Shown here: piece after piece, positions 1 through 6,314 of the stretch
Layout: every line of letters begins with the position of its first letter
How positions within the stretch are numbered: position 1 is the first letter of the stretch
Assembly (NCBI GenBank): GCA_021204885.1
Contig: JAJPYP010000018.1
Location: 1-6,607 of the forward strand
Origin: Prevotellaceae bacterium
GTDB lineage: Bacteria > Bacteroidota > Bacteroidia > Bacteroidales > Bacteroidaceae
Length of the DNA stretch: 6,607 nucleotides
Direction of reading: 5' to 3'
Made by a program: the position numbers and the translations under genes
Notes under the pieces: model-generated
What the model was told of the DNA's origin: nothing
Databases searched by the model: none
The model's input: only the letters and a program-made list of their open reading frames with translations

Positions 1-299
1 TCCTCTACATGACGCGCGTGCAGCGGGAACGCTTCACCGACTTGATGGAGTATGAGCGGGTGAAGAACGTGTACATCTTGAGGGCGAAGATGTTGGAGAA
101 GACGCGCCCCAACATGCGCATCCTCCATCCGCTGCCACGGGTGAACGAGATTGCCTACGACGTGGACGAGAGCCCCAAGGCTTACTATTTCCAGCAGGCC
201 CGGAACGGGCTGTATGCCCGCGAAGCCATCTTGTGCGACGTGTTGGGCATCACCTTGGACGAGGTGCGCGGGGACCGTATCGCCCCCGAAGGGAAGTAG
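1..299 (+). CDS. pyrB: Aspartate carbamoyltransferase catalytic chain, C-terminal part (5' end outside window)
   Basis: This is the last 98 codons of PyrB, which condenses carbamoyl phosphate with L-aspartate in the committed step of pyrimidine synthesis in the cytoplasm. The window enters at [11 protein letters not shown], the Bacteroidales counterpart of the E. coli YMTRVQKER segment, whose Arg229 and Gln231 bind aspartate. About 35 residues later comes [14 protein letters not shown], equivalent to the E. coli loop with Pro266-Leu267 at the active site, and then the family's [16 protein letters not shown] helix. The reading frame is open from base 3 to a TAG at 297-299. The protein ends close to the usual family C-terminus, so only the start is missing. 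pyrI follows after 39 bp, the arrangement of the dodecameric ATCase holoenzyme. Identification is from recognised motifs; the N-terminal carbamoyl-phosphate domain cannot be seen here. Confidence 0.96.
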   Translation, partial: LYMTRVQRERFTDLMEYERVKNVYILRAKMLEKTRPNMRILHPLPRVNEIAYDVDESPKAYYFQQARNGLYAREAILCDVLGITLDEVRGDRIAPEGK

Positions 300-314
300 T
301 GGAACCTGTTTGGC

Positions 315-326
315 TAACCTATTTAA
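315..326 (+). promoter_or_regulatory. Leader motif TAACCTATTTAA, 12 nt before pyrI ATG
   Basis: TAACCTATTTAA ends exactly 12 nt before the pyrI ATG at 339. The same 12-mer with the same spacing precedes the last ORF of the window (6493-6504), and an 11-nt variant precedes the flavin reductase gene (824-834). It lies inside a probable operon, which argues for a role in translation initiation rather than transcription. No Shine-Dalgarno sequence of normal quality is present here. The function is inferred. Confidence 0.45.
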
Positions 327-338
327 ATTGTGAAAGAA

Positions 339-803
339 ATGGCAAACGAAAAGAAACAGCATTTGCAGGTGGCGGCATTGAAGAACGGCACCGTCATCGA
401 CCATATTCCCGCCGGGAAACTCTTTACGGTGGTATCGCTGTTGGGGTTGCAACACATGGAGAACAACATCACCATCGGCTTCAACTTGGAGAGCGGGAAA
501 TTAGGCAAGAAGGGCATCATCAAGATTGCCGACAAGTATTTCTGCGACGAGGAGATCAACCGCATCGCGGTGGTCACGCCCAACGTGGTGCTGAACATCA
601 TACGCGACTATGAGGTGGTGGAGAAGCGCGAGGTGTGCCTGCCCGACCACTTGCATGGCTTGGTGAAGTGCTCCAACCCCGTGTGCGTGACCAACAACGA
701 GCCCATGCCGACGCTCTTCGAGGTGGTGGACAAGGAGAACCGGGTGGTCAAGTGCCACTATTGCGAGAAGGAACAGCGGTTAGAAGACATCGAGCTGCTG
801 TGA
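339..803 (+). CDS. pyrI: Aspartate carbamoyltransferase regulatory chain
   Basis: PyrI is the non-catalytic subunit of ATCase; in the E. coli family it binds CTP/ATP and transmits allosteric signals to PyrB. The protein is 154 residues, matching the usual size of about 153. The N-terminal allosteric domain starts with [19 protein letters not shown], where the family places effector-binding residues. The C-terminal zinc domain has all four cysteine ligands, Cys111-x4-Cys116 and Cys139-x2-Cys142, in VKCSNPVC and [10 protein letters not shown], which form the contact with the catalytic chain. I chose the ATG at 339 over an in-frame GTG at 330. It gives a normal N-terminus and places the conserved upstream motif at the same distance as in two other genes of the window. 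The gene lies 39 bp after pyrB, so the two are very probably co-transcribed. Confidence 0.96.
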   Translation: MANEKKQHLQVAALKNGTVIDHIPAGKLFTVVSLLGLQHMENNITIGFNLESGKLGKKGIIKIADKYFCDEEINRIAVVTPNVVLNIIRDYEVVEKREVCLPDHLHGLVKCSNPVCVTNNEPMPTLFEVVDKENRVVKCHYCEKEQRLEDIELL

Positions 804-823
804 CCCTGCCGTCATAGATTATA

Positions 824-834
824 TAACCCTTTAA
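824..834 (+). promoter_or_regulatory. Leader motif TAACCCTTTAA, 12 nt before flavin reductase ATG
   Basis: TAACCCTTTAA ends exactly 12 nt before the ATG at 847. It differs from the 12-mer at 315-326 and 6493-6504 only in the middle (CC-C-TTTAA against CC-TA-TTTAA). It sits in the 43 bp between pyrI and the flavin reductase gene, where no TAnnTTTG promoter box is visible. It is most likely part of the ribosome-entry region, but this is inference. Confidence 0.4.
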
Positions 835-846
835 CAGCTTGTCGAT

Positions 847-1419
847 ATGAAAGAGGATTGGAAACCGGGAACCATGATTTACCCGCTGCCTGCCGTCTTG
901 GTGACTTGCGGCAGCACGCCCGAAGAGTATAACGTGTTGACGGTGGCTTGGACGGGCACCATCTGCTCCAACCCGCCGATGTGTTACGTTTCGGTGCGCC
1001 CCGAGCGTTACTCGCACGACATCATCATGCGCAATATGGAGTTTGTCATCAACTTGACCACTACCGAGATGGCACGTGCCACAGACTGGTGCGGGGTGCG
1101 CTCGGGCCGCGACTACAACAAGTTCAAGGAGATGAACCTCACCCCGGGCAAGTGCACGGTGGTGAGCGCCCCGCTTATCGAAGAGTCGCCCTTGTGTATA
1201 GAGTGCCGCGTGAAGGAGGTGCTTTCATTAGGGTCGCACGACATGTTCATCGCCGACGTGGTGAACGTGCGTGCCGAGACAGGACGCCTGAACCGCCAGA
1301 CGGGAAAGTTGGAATTAGCCCAGAGCGACCCGTTAGTCTATGTGCATGGCGACTATTACGGATTGGGAGAGAAGATAGGCAAGTTCGGGTGGTCGGTGGA
1401 GAAGAAGCCGCGCCGGTAA
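847..1419 (+). CDS. Flavin reductase family protein (flavoredoxin-like, FMN-binding split barrel)
   Basis: This 190-residue protein belongs to the flavin reductase-like/flavoredoxin group, which bind FMN in a split beta-barrel and pass electrons from NAD(P)H or a protein partner. The N-terminal half is typical: PLPAVLVTCGS (13-23), NVLTVAWTGTICSNPP (29-44), then YVSVRPERYSHDII (47-60) and FVINL (66-70), the strands and loops that cradle the flavin in this fold. A short acidic and polar C-terminus ends in KKPRR. There is no signal peptide or membrane segment, so it is cytosolic. The start gives the normal family N-terminus and is preceded by a leader motif at 824-834. It lies 43 bp after pyrI and 17 bp before the next gene. 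The physiological substrate cannot be told from sequence, and a link to pyrimidine synthesis (for example electron transfer to a flavoenzyme) would be speculation. Confidence 0.88.
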   Translation: MKEDWKPGTMIYPLPAVLVTCGSTPEEYNVLTVAWTGTICSNPPMCYVSVRPERYSHDIIMRNMEFVINLTTTEMARATDWCGVRSGRDYNKFKEMNLTPGKCTVVSAPLIEESPLCIECRVKEVLSLGSHDMFIADVVNVRAETGRLNRQTGKLELAQSDPLVYVHGDYYGLGEKIGKFGWSVEKKPRR

Positions 1420-1426
1420 GCCGGAA

Positions 1427-1434
1427 GGGGAGGA
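1427..1434 (+). promoter_or_regulatory. Shine-Dalgarno-like site GGGGAGGA before the outer-membrane protein gene
   Basis: GGGGAGGA ends 2 nt before the ATG at 1437, so its GGAGG core has a rather short spacing of 3 nt. It could pair with the CCTCC of the 16S rRNA 3' end. This stands out because other genes in the window lack such a site and Bacteroidota seldom rely on Shine-Dalgarno pairing. It may be fortuitous, as the stretch is simply purine-rich. Confidence 0.35.
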
Positions 1435-1436
1435 AC

Positions 1437-2210
1437 ATGAAGAAGGAAACCGCAATCGTGTTTTGCCTGACGGTACTCCTCCCCGTGGGCTTGTGGGGAC
1501 AGTCTGCCGAGCTATTGTCTACAGACGAGGGCGGGCATTCCACCGGTCGGTACGACCACGTGGTGAACTTCGGTGTGAAGGGCGGGTTCACCTCCTCGCT
1601 CTTCCTTGTGTCCAACTTCATGTTGAACGGCGTGGAAATCAAAGAGGTGCAGAACAACTACAAGATAGGTTATTTCGGGTCGGTCTTCATGCGCATCAAC
1701 TTCGGGCAACACTTCCTGCAACCCGAGGTCTCTTATACGGTAGACAACTGCAACATCACCTTCAACAAGCCGGTGCCCGAGGATGCCGACGAGGATTACA
1801 TGGCGGGAACGGCCTCCATCACCTCGCGCATACGCAGCTTGGAAGTGCCCGTTATCTATGGGTATAACATCATCAAGGAGGGGCCTTACAGCTTGGCCGT
1901 GTTCGGCGGGCCCAAGATACGCTACATCTTCCGCAAGGCGAGCGACATCACCTTCGAGAACTTCGACCAACAGGACGTGACCGAGACGCTCTATCCTTTC
2001 AACATCAGCGTTACGGCCGGCGTGGCGGTGACCATCTCGCGTATCTTCTTCGACTTCCGCTACGACATCGGCCTGCACAACATCTCCAAGCGCATGAGCT
2101 ACCATCCGGTCATCGAGGACGCTTCGGGCGAAATCATCGAATCGAGCAACCAGATACGCTTCCACCGCCGCGACAACGTGCTGAGCTTCTCTTTCGGCAT
2201 CATCTTTTGA
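1437..2210 (+). CDS. Exported outer-membrane beta-barrel protein (PorT/OMP_b-brl family)
   Basis: The protein has 257 residues. Residues 1-22 (MKKETAIVFC then LTVLLPVGLWGQ) form a signal peptide with a basic start and hydrophobic core; cleavage is likely near Gly21-Gln22-Ser23. The mature part alternates polar and hydrophobic/aromatic residues as in transmembrane beta-strands: NFGVKGGFTSSLF (44-56), YKIGYFGSVFMRINF (75-89), FLQPEVSYT (93-101), SLAVFGGPKIRYIF (152-165), AGVAVTISRIFFDFRYDIGL (194-213) and a terminal VLSFSFGIIF ending in Phe. This layout and size fit the PorT-like small barrels common in Bacteroidales. The start is set by the signal peptide; the same frame is open upstream inside the flavin reductase gene, but that part is antisense to nothing and is only a frame shadow. 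It sits 17 bp after that gene, so it probably shares its transcript. Its cargo or partner is unknown. Cys10 is in the signal hydrophobic core and is not a lipobox. Confidence 0.85.
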   Translation: MKKETAIVFCLTVLLPVGLWGQSAELLSTDEGGHSTGRYDHVVNFGVKGGFTSSLFLVSNFMLNGVEIKEVQNNYKIGYFGSVFMRINFGQHFLQPEVSYTVDNCNITFNKPVPEDADEDYMAGTASITSRIRSLEVPVIYGYNIIKEGPYSLAVFGGPKIRYIFRKASDITFENFDQQDVTETLYPFNISVTAGVAVTISRIFFDFRYDIGLHNISKRMSYHPVIEDASGEIIESSNQIRFHRRDNVLSFSFGIIF

Positions 2211-2221
2211 GCGCCGGGCGC
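2211..2221 (+). terminator. Possible short hairpin after the outer-membrane protein gene
   Basis: GCGCCGGGCGC begins right after the TGA stop and can fold into a 4-bp GCGC/GCGC stem with a 3-nt loop, followed by ATTCTTTTA. The stem is very short for an intrinsic terminator and the T-run is interrupted. It is listed only because the operon should end somewhere before the glyA promoter. Confidence 0.2.
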
Positions 2222-2249
2222 ATTCTTTTACGGGGAAATGGGGCGTAGA

Positions 2250-2281
2250 TTTGGCTATTAGGCCCGGTTGGGTTATCTTTG
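2250..2281 (+). promoter_or_regulatory. Bacteroides-type promoter for glyA
   Basis: A -33 box TTTG at 2250-2253 and a -7 box TATCTTTG at 2274-2281 are separated by 20 bp, a close match to the Bacteroidota primary-sigma consensus (TTTG, about 19-21 bp, TAnnTTTG). Transcription should start around 2287-2290, leaving a leader of about 40 nt before glyA. This makes glyA independently transcribed from the upstream pyr genes. Confidence 0.75.
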
Positions 2282-2302
2282 TGGCACGAACTAAAAAAAG
2301 GA

Positions 2303-2332
2303 ATGATTATAAATCCATTAATTGAACAATGA
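2303..2332 (+). CDS. Possible 9-codon leader ORF overlapping the glyA start
   Basis: Downstream of the predicted glyA transcription start, an ATG at 2303 opens a short frame, MIINPLIEQ, whose TGA (2330-2332) overlaps the glyA ATG (2329-2331) as ATGA. It is preceded by an A-rich stretch ending in AAGGA. The geometry would allow a ribosome to stop on the leader and restart on glyA. Nothing in the peptide resembles an amino-acid attenuator, since it has no run of Ser or Gly codons. At this length it can easily occur by chance. Confidence 0.25.
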   Translation: MIINPLIEQ

Positions 2333-3609
2333 AAAGAGACGAACTGATTTTCGACATCATCGAAAAAGAGCATCAGCGGCAGCTGAAAGGCATGGAGCTG
2401 ATCGCATCCGAGAACTTCGTGAGCGACCAAGTGATGGAGGCCATGGGAAGCTACATGACCAACAAGTATGCCGAAGGTTATCCCGGCAAGCGCTATTACG
2501 GCGGCTGCGAGGTGGTTGACCAGAGCGAGACGATTGCCATAGAGCGTTTGAAACGGATCTTCGGTGCGGAGTGGGCCAACGTGCAGCCCCACTCGGGCGC
2601 ACAGGCCAATGCGGCCGTGTTCTTGGCCGTGCTCAATCCCGGTGACAAGTTCATGGGATTGAACTTGGCACATGGCGGGCACCTGTCGCACGGGTCCCCC
2701 GTGAACACTTCGGGCATCATCTACTCCCCGTGTGAATATAACTTGAAGAAGGAGACCGGCCGTGTGGATTATGACCAGATGGAGGAGGTGGCCTTGCGTG
2801 AACGTCCCAAGATGATTATCGGCGGCGGTTCGGCCTACTCCCGTGAATGGGACTACAAGCGCATGCGCGAGATTGCCGACAAAATCGGTGCCATCCTGAT
2901 GATCGACATGGCGCATCCTGCCGGACTGATTGCGGCCGGTGAGTTGGACAACCCCGTGAAGTATGCCCATATCGTTACTTCCACCACCCACAAGACCATG
3001 CGTGGCCCGCGTGGCGGCGTCATTATGATAGGCAAGGACTTTCCCAATCCTTGGGGCAAGAAGACACCCAAGGGGGAAATCAAGATGATGTCGCAGCTGC
3101 TCGACTCGGCGGTGTTCCCCGGCATTCAGGGCGGTCCGTTGGAGCATGTCATCGCCGCCAAGGCAGTGGCTTTCGGCGAGATATTGCAGCCCGAATGGAA
3201 GCTGTATGCCAAGCAGGTGAAGAAGAACGCCGCCGCCTTGGCCCAGGCCATGATGGATCGCGGCTTCACCATCGTGAGCGGCGGTACCGACAACCACTCC
3301 ATGTTGGTGGACTTGCGCGGCAAATATCCCGACTTGACGGGTAAGGTGGCCGAAAAGGCTTTGGTATCGGCCGACATTACCGTGAACAAGAACATGGTAC
3401 CCTTCGACAGCCGCTCGGCCTTCCAAACCTCGGGCATCCGCTTGGGTACGCCCGCCATCACCACACGCGGCGCCAAGGAGGAGTTGATGCCGGTCATCGC
3501 CGATTTGATAGAGACGGTACTCTCGCATGTGGACGACGAGGCGGTCATCGCCGGGGTACGTGCCAAGGTGAACGAGACGATGAAGGGTTATCCCTTGTTC
3601 GCTTATTGA
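2329..3609 (+). CDS. glyA: Serine hydroxymethyltransferase
   Basis: GlyA is a PLP enzyme that converts serine and tetrahydrofolate to glycine and 5,10-methylene-THF, the main source of one-carbon units. It has 426 residues against 417 in E. coli. Key segments are present: [10 protein letters not shown] (23-32), [21 protein letters not shown] (44-64) for folate and PLP binding, QPHSGAQAN (86-94), the Asp193-x-x-His196 pair in [10 protein letters not shown] that contacts the cofactor ring, and the PLP lysine Lys222 in [14 protein letters not shown]. After this come an extended [19 protein letters not shown] stretch (about 238-256), which accounts for the extra length, and [11 protein letters not shown]. 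The ATG at 2329 gives the normal N-terminus. The gene has its own promoter at 2250-2281 and is convergent with fhs, also a one-carbon/THF enzyme. Nothing is missing from the active site. Confidence 0.98.
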   Translation: MKRDELIFDIIEKEHQRQLKGMELIASENFVSDQVMEAMGSYMTNKYAEGYPGKRYYGGCEVVDQSETIAIERLKRIFGAEWANVQPHSGAQANAAVFLAVLNPGDKFMGLNLAHGGHLSHGSPVNTSGIIYSPCEYNLKKETGRVDYDQMEEVALRERPKMIIGGGSAYSREWDYKRMREIADKIGAILMIDMAHPAGLIAAGELDNPVKYAHIVTSTTHKTMRGPRGGVIMIGKDFPNPWGKKTPKGEIKMMSQLLDSAVFPGIQGGPLEHVIAAKAVAFGEILQPEWKLYAKQVKKNAAALAQAMMDRGFTIVSGGTDNHSMLVDLRGKYPDLTGKVAEKALVSADITVNKNMVPFDSRSAFQTSGIRLGTPAITTRGAKEELMPVIADLIETVLSHVDDEAVIAGVRAKVNETMKGYPLFAY

Positions 3610-3690
3610 CGCATCCAGTCCATATATAAATAAGGTAAGGTATAGGGAAATCAGGGGGGCGCGAAAGCACTTCGGAGGCCTTTAGGCCGA

Positions 3691-3719
3691 CCAAGCCTCC
3701 CCTATGAGGGGAGGTTTGG
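3691..3719. terminator. 12-bp hairpin after glyA, probable transcript end or repeat element
   Basis: CCAAGCCTCCCC (3691-3702) pairs with GGGGAGGTTTGG (3708-3719) over 12 bp, including one G-T pair, around the loop TATGA. It lies between the stop codons of convergent glyA and fhs, where a bidirectional end of transcription is expected. There is no T-run on either side, so it is not a classical intrinsic terminator and may protect RNA 3' ends or be a dispersed palindromic repeat. Alternative partners exist: GGAGGC at 3674-3679 can also pair with GCCTCC at 3695-3700. Confidence 0.45.
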
Positions 3720-3744
3720 AGGGGTGGTCAAGCAAGGTCCCCGA

Positions 3745-3768
3745 AGGGGGTGTCTTTCGACACCCCCT
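3745..3768. terminator. 10-bp perfect hairpin directly after the fhs stop
   Basis: AGGGGGTGTC (3745-3754) pairs perfectly with GACACCCCCT (3759-3768) around the 4-nt loop TTTC. On the minus strand it begins 5 nt after the fhs stop codon, the right place for an fhs terminator. A second, competing CCCC-GAA-GGGG hairpin overlaps its left arm at 3739-3749. No T-run follows on either strand. Confidence 0.5.
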
Positions 3769-3773
3769 CGCCT

Positions 3774-5444
3774 TCAAGAAAGCCCCTCTATATTCCCATC
3801 CACCATGTCGATGCGCTCGGCTTGGGGCGACTTGGGCAGTCCGGGCATGCGGAGTATCTCGCCGGCAATGGCTACAATCATCTCCGCGCCGTTGTTGATG
3901 ACGATGTCCTGGATGTGGAACTCGAAGCCGTCCGCGGTGCCGTAGGCTTTCGGGTCGGCCGAGAAGGAGTATTGTGTCTTGGCGATGCAGACGGGATAAC
4001 GGGAGATGCCCAACTCCTCAATCAGCTTGATCGTTTTGCGTGCGGCGCTGCTGTAGATTACGTTGGCGGCCCCGTAAATGTGGCAAGCTATCTTTTCTAT
4101 CTTCTGCTGTACGGTGTCTTCCGCCTCGTAGGCGAACCTGAGCGGTGCCGAGGGTTGGCGCTCTATGGTATCCACCACCAAGCGGGCCAATTCCATGGCA
4201 CCCGTACCGCCCCGGGCGTAGGCGTTGTTCACGGCAAAGCCCACGCCAAGCTCTTCCGTGCAATGGCGGCGCAAGGCTTCCACCTCTTCGTCGGTGTCTT
4301 CGGCAAAGCGGTTGAAGGCCACCACGACCGTCTGCCCGAAACGGTGCAGGTTGCGTATGTGCTTGTCCAAGTTGTGGAAGCCCGCTTGCAATCCCTCCAT
4401 GTCGGGCTCCTTGATGCGTGCAAGGGCAACGCCGCCGTGCATCTTGAGGCCTTGTGTGGTGGCCACGATGACGGTGAGCTTGGGTTGTAGCCCGCTTTTG
4501 CGGCACTTGATGTCGTAGAACTTCTCGGCTCCCAAGTCGGCGCCGAAACCGGCTTCGGTCACCACGTAGTCGCTGAAGGTCATGGCCATCTTCGTGGCGA
4601 GTATGGAGTTGCAGCCGTGGGCGATGTTGGCAAAGGGACCGCCGTGCACGAAAGCCGGCGTGCCTTCGGTGGTTTGTACCAAGTTGGGGTGCAGGGCGTC
4701 CTTCAACAGCACGGTGATGGCGCCTGCCACGCCTAATTCATTGACGGTAAAGGGCGTTCCGTCGTGTTTGAACCCCAAGATGATGTTGCCTATGCGGCGG
4801 CGCAAGTCGTCCAAGTCGTGGGCAAGGCACAGAATGGCCATTATCTCTGATGCGGGCGTGATGTCGAAGCCCGATTGGGCGGTGATGCCGTTGGTGCGCG
4901 GTCCCAAACCGGTGACGATGCCGCGCAGGGAGCGGTCGTTCACGTCGAGTACACGCCGCCAAGTGACCTCCTTCAGCGAGAAGCCTTCGGCTTGGTGCTG
5001 GTAGATGTAGTTGTCCAACAGGGCCGACAGCAGGTTGTTGGCCGAGGTGATGGCATGAAAGTCGCCGGTAAAGTGCAGGTTGATCTTCTCCATGGGGAGT
5101 ACTTGCGCGTAACCGCCGCCAGCCGCGCCTCCTTTCATGCCGAAGCAGGGGCCAAGGGAGGGCTCACGCAACACCACCGAGGCCCGCTTGCCTATCTTGT
5201 TCAATCCCAAAGAGAGCCCGATGGAGACGGTGGTCTTGCCTATACCCGCTTTGGTGGGGGTGATGGCGGTGACAAGTATCAGGTTACTGCGTTTCACGCG
5301 CTCCTCGTCAATGAGTTCTTCGGGAACCTTGGCGATGGACGGGCCATAGTTTTCTATCTTGTCAATGGGTATGTTTATGCTGGAAGCTACCTCTTCCACT
5401 CTCTTGAGCGTGATGCCGCGGGCTATTTCGATGTCTGATTTCAT
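3774..5444 (-). CDS. fhs: Formate-tetrahydrofolate ligase (10-formyl-THF synthetase)
   Basis: Fhs joins formate to tetrahydrofolate with ATP to give 10-formyl-THF, used for purines and formyl-methionine. The protein has 556 residues, the normal length. Visible are the ENYG segment (31-34), the P-loop [11 protein letters not shown] (62-72), [26 protein letters not shown] (93-118), [17 protein letters not shown] (122-138), [40 protein letters not shown] and the C-terminal [23 protein letters not shown]. The P-loop has Ile where many FTHFS proteins have Glu (AGEGK). I recall the same residue in other Bacteroides Fhs proteins, so it looks lineage-typical. I set the start at the ATG at 5444 ([10 protein letters not shown]), the family's usual N-terminus. 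A longer in-frame start at 5540 would add 32 unrelated residues and would lie upstream of the gene's own promoter. Confidence 0.97.
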   Translation of the reverse strand: MKSDIEIARGITLKRVEEVASSINIPIDKIENYGPSIAKVPEELIDEERVKRSNLILVTAITPTKAGIGKTTVSIGLSLGLNKIGKRASVVLREPSLGPCFGMKGGAAGGGYAQVLPMEKINLHFTGDFHAITSANNLLSALLDNYIYQHQAEGFSLKEVTWRRVLDVNDRSLRGIVTGLGPRTNGITAQSGFDITPASEIMAILCLAHDLDDLRRRIGNIILGFKHDGTPFTVNELGVAGAITVLLKDALHPNLVQTTEGTPAFVHGGPFANIAHGCNSILATKMAMTFSDYVVTEAGFGADLGAEKFYDIKCRKSGLQPKLTVIVATTQGLKMHGGVALARIKEPDMEGLQAGFHNLDKHIRNLHRFGQTVVVAFNRFAEDTDEEVEALRRHCTEELGVGFAVNNAYARGGTGAMELARLVVDTIERQPSAPLRFAYEAEDTVQQKIEKIACHIYGAANVIYSSAARKTIKLIEELGISRYPVCIAKTQYSFSADPKAYGTADGFEFHIQDIVINNGAEMIVAIAGEILRMPGLPKSPQAERIDMVDGNIEGLS

Positions 5445-5463
5445 AGTTGGTCGCTTTTTCTCG

Positions 5464-5494
5464 CAAAGGTAATGCCTATAATCTATCTTGCCAA
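5464..5494 (-). promoter_or_regulatory. Bacteroides-type promoter for fhs
   Basis: Read on the minus strand, a -33 TTGG (5494-5491) and a -7 box TACCTTTG (5471-5464) are about 19-20 bp apart. The expected transcription start, near 5457, leaves only about 13 nt of leader before the fhs ATG at 5444. An A8 tract on the same strand (5553-5546) lies about 50 bp further upstream and could assist as an UP-like element. Confidence 0.7.
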
Positions 5495-5678
5495 CCTTTT
5501 CCATGTTATTTAAGATTAGTTCCGTAAAGGTTCCGGGCATTGCAGTTTTTTTTAGTTTTACTGTAGTCTGGCCCGATGTGTCGCGGCATGGACGGGCATA
5601 CGGGTCGCGCCACGCTTACAGAGTGATAACGATGTTGAAATAATCCAAAGATTGTGCCGTGGCTGCGGGGAAAATGCC
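5495..5678. other. Divergent intergenic region between fhs and the exported-protein gene
   Basis: The region between the two promoters holds no supported gene. It contains an 8-T run at 5546-5553 inside a T-rich stretch and a weak 5-bp dyad, GCCCG (5571-5575) with CGGGC (5593-5597). The open frames crossing it have no family resemblance and no plausible start context. No riboswitch-like fold is recognised. Confidence 0.5.
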
Positions 5679-5686
5679 TATCTTTG
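5679..5686 (+). promoter_or_regulatory. -7 box TATCTTTG of the exported-protein gene
   Basis: TATCTTTG matches the Bacteroidota -7 consensus TAnnTTTG and is identical to the glyA -7 box. The -33 element is poor: the nearest TTG is at 5652-5654, 24 bp upstream and too far. The promoter may therefore be weak or need an activator. Transcription would start around 5692, about 40 nt before the gene. Confidence 0.5.
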
Positions 5687-5735
5687 TAGGTGCGCTACAA
5701 GCAACCATAACTCACCATCAGCAACCATGTATGCC

Positions 5736-6314
5736 ATGAAACGTTTGCCGCTCATTATCATTGCCTTGCTCGCCGTTCTGCCGCCTTTGCATGCCCAGCA
5801 GGAGACGACGGTGGATACACTCTCCGTGCAACGCGCTCCGGAGAGCGACCTCTTGCCGGCCGACACGCGGGAGTATGGCGGTTTCCTGATAGACATGGGC
5901 TTGATGGACATGTCGGCCACGCCCTCGGCCGTGCCGCGTGCCGCCTACGGCATGCCCCCTATAGGCAAGGATTATAGCCGCATGTTCAGCTTGAACCCCA
6001 ATGTGGTTTACTCGCAAGGGTGGTCGCGTCTTTTCGCGCCCGAGCATTCGTTTGTCTATAGCTTGAACCCTTTCGGATGGGGCGGCTTTTGGGACAGCAC
6101 GCCCCAGAACTTGCAGATGGGCAGCTTCCGCCTGAACAACGGCATGCGCATCAATACCTACGGAGAGTACACGAAAGAGGGGTACCGCGTGCCCAACCGC
6201 TCGGCACTGCCGTGGGAGCGGAACAACTTCAAGGGTGCTTTTGAGTTGAAATCGGCCAACGGCTCGTTCGGCATCCGTGTGGAAGTGCAACAGGGGCGCG
6301 GCGGCTTATGGTAA
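5736..6314 (+). CDS. Exported protein of unknown function
   Basis: I do not recognise this 192-residue protein. Residues 1-20 (MKRLPLIIIA then LLAVLPPLHA) are a clear Sec signal peptide with cleavage expected after Ala20, before QQETTVDTLS. There is no cysteine at all, so it is not a lipoprotein and has no disulfide. Residues 21-75 are low in predicted structure and rich in Pro, Ala, Asp and Met. From about 80 onward aromatic and Gly/Asn-rich segments alternate: FSLNPNVVYSQGWSRLF (84-100), FVYSLNPFGWGGFWD (106-120), FRLNNGMRINTYGEY (131-145), FKGAFELKSANGSFGIRVEV (165-184), suggesting beta-strands at the cell envelope. I chose ATG 5736; an ATG three codons upstream (5727) is possible. An apparent start at 5652 lies upstream of the -7 box and is unlikely. 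It has its own promoter, divergent from fhs. Its final residues, GRGGLW, show no obvious sorting signal. Confidence 0.72.
   Translation: MKRLPLIIIALLAVLPPLHAQQETTVDTLSVQRAPESDLLPADTREYGGFLIDMGLMDMSATPSAVPRAAYGMPPIGKDYSRMFSLNPNVVYSQGWSRLFAPEHSFVYSLNPFGWGGFWDSTPQNLQMGSFRLNNGMRINTYGEYTKEGYRVPNRSALPWERNNFKGAFELKSANGSFGIRVEVQQGRGGLW

Larger units (their letters stand above)
3655..3770. repeat. Cluster of G/C-rich inverted repeats between glyA and fhs
   Basis: The convergent intergenic region is unusually dense in self-complementary sequence: GGCC-TTTA-GGCC at 3677-3688, the 12-bp stem at 3691-3719, GACCA/TGGTC arms at 3689-3693 and 3725-3729, CCCC-GAA-GGGG at 3739-3749, and the 10-bp stem at 3745-3768. 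Such modules of CCTCCCC/GGGGAGG pairs look like a dispersed palindromic (REP-like) element in the genome. Whether copies occur elsewhere cannot be seen from one window. Confidence 0.35.

Noticed and set aside
330..338. GTG start of pyrI at 330
   Set aside because: The ATG at 339 gives the usual N-terminus and the same 12-nt distance to the leader motif as in two other genes.
1464..1466. Lipoprotein cysteine (Cys10) in the outer-membrane protein signal peptide
   Set aside because: It lies in the middle of the hydrophobic core with more hydrophobic residues after it, and no lipobox spacing.
1512..2165. A 217-codon open frame on the minus strand across the outer-membrane protein gene
   Set aside because: It is antisense to a gene with a clear signal peptide and barrel strands; the translation is low-complexity in Val, Asp and His and looks like a shadow.
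2282..2328. Glycine or tetrahydrofolate riboswitch before glyA
   Set aside because: The predicted leader is only about 40 nt, A-rich and without stable stems, too short for these classes.
2200..3528. A 442-codon open frame on the minus strand across glyA
   Set aside because: It is fully antisense to an unambiguous glyA; its translation is rich in His, Gly and Leu with no family features, as expected for a shadow frame in G/C-rich codons.
3750..4490. A 246-codon plus-strand frame over the 3' part of fhs
   Set aside because: It begins inside a hairpin, runs antisense to conserved Fhs motifs and has no recognisable domain.
5445..5540. N-terminal extension of fhs to the ATG at 5540
   Set aside because: It adds 32 residues not found in the family and would start upstream of the -7/-33 boxes at 5464-5494.
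5652..5735. Earlier start of the exported-protein gene at 5652
   Set aside because: It is upstream of the TATCTTTG box at 5679-5686, and the added residues would bury the signal peptide inside the protein.
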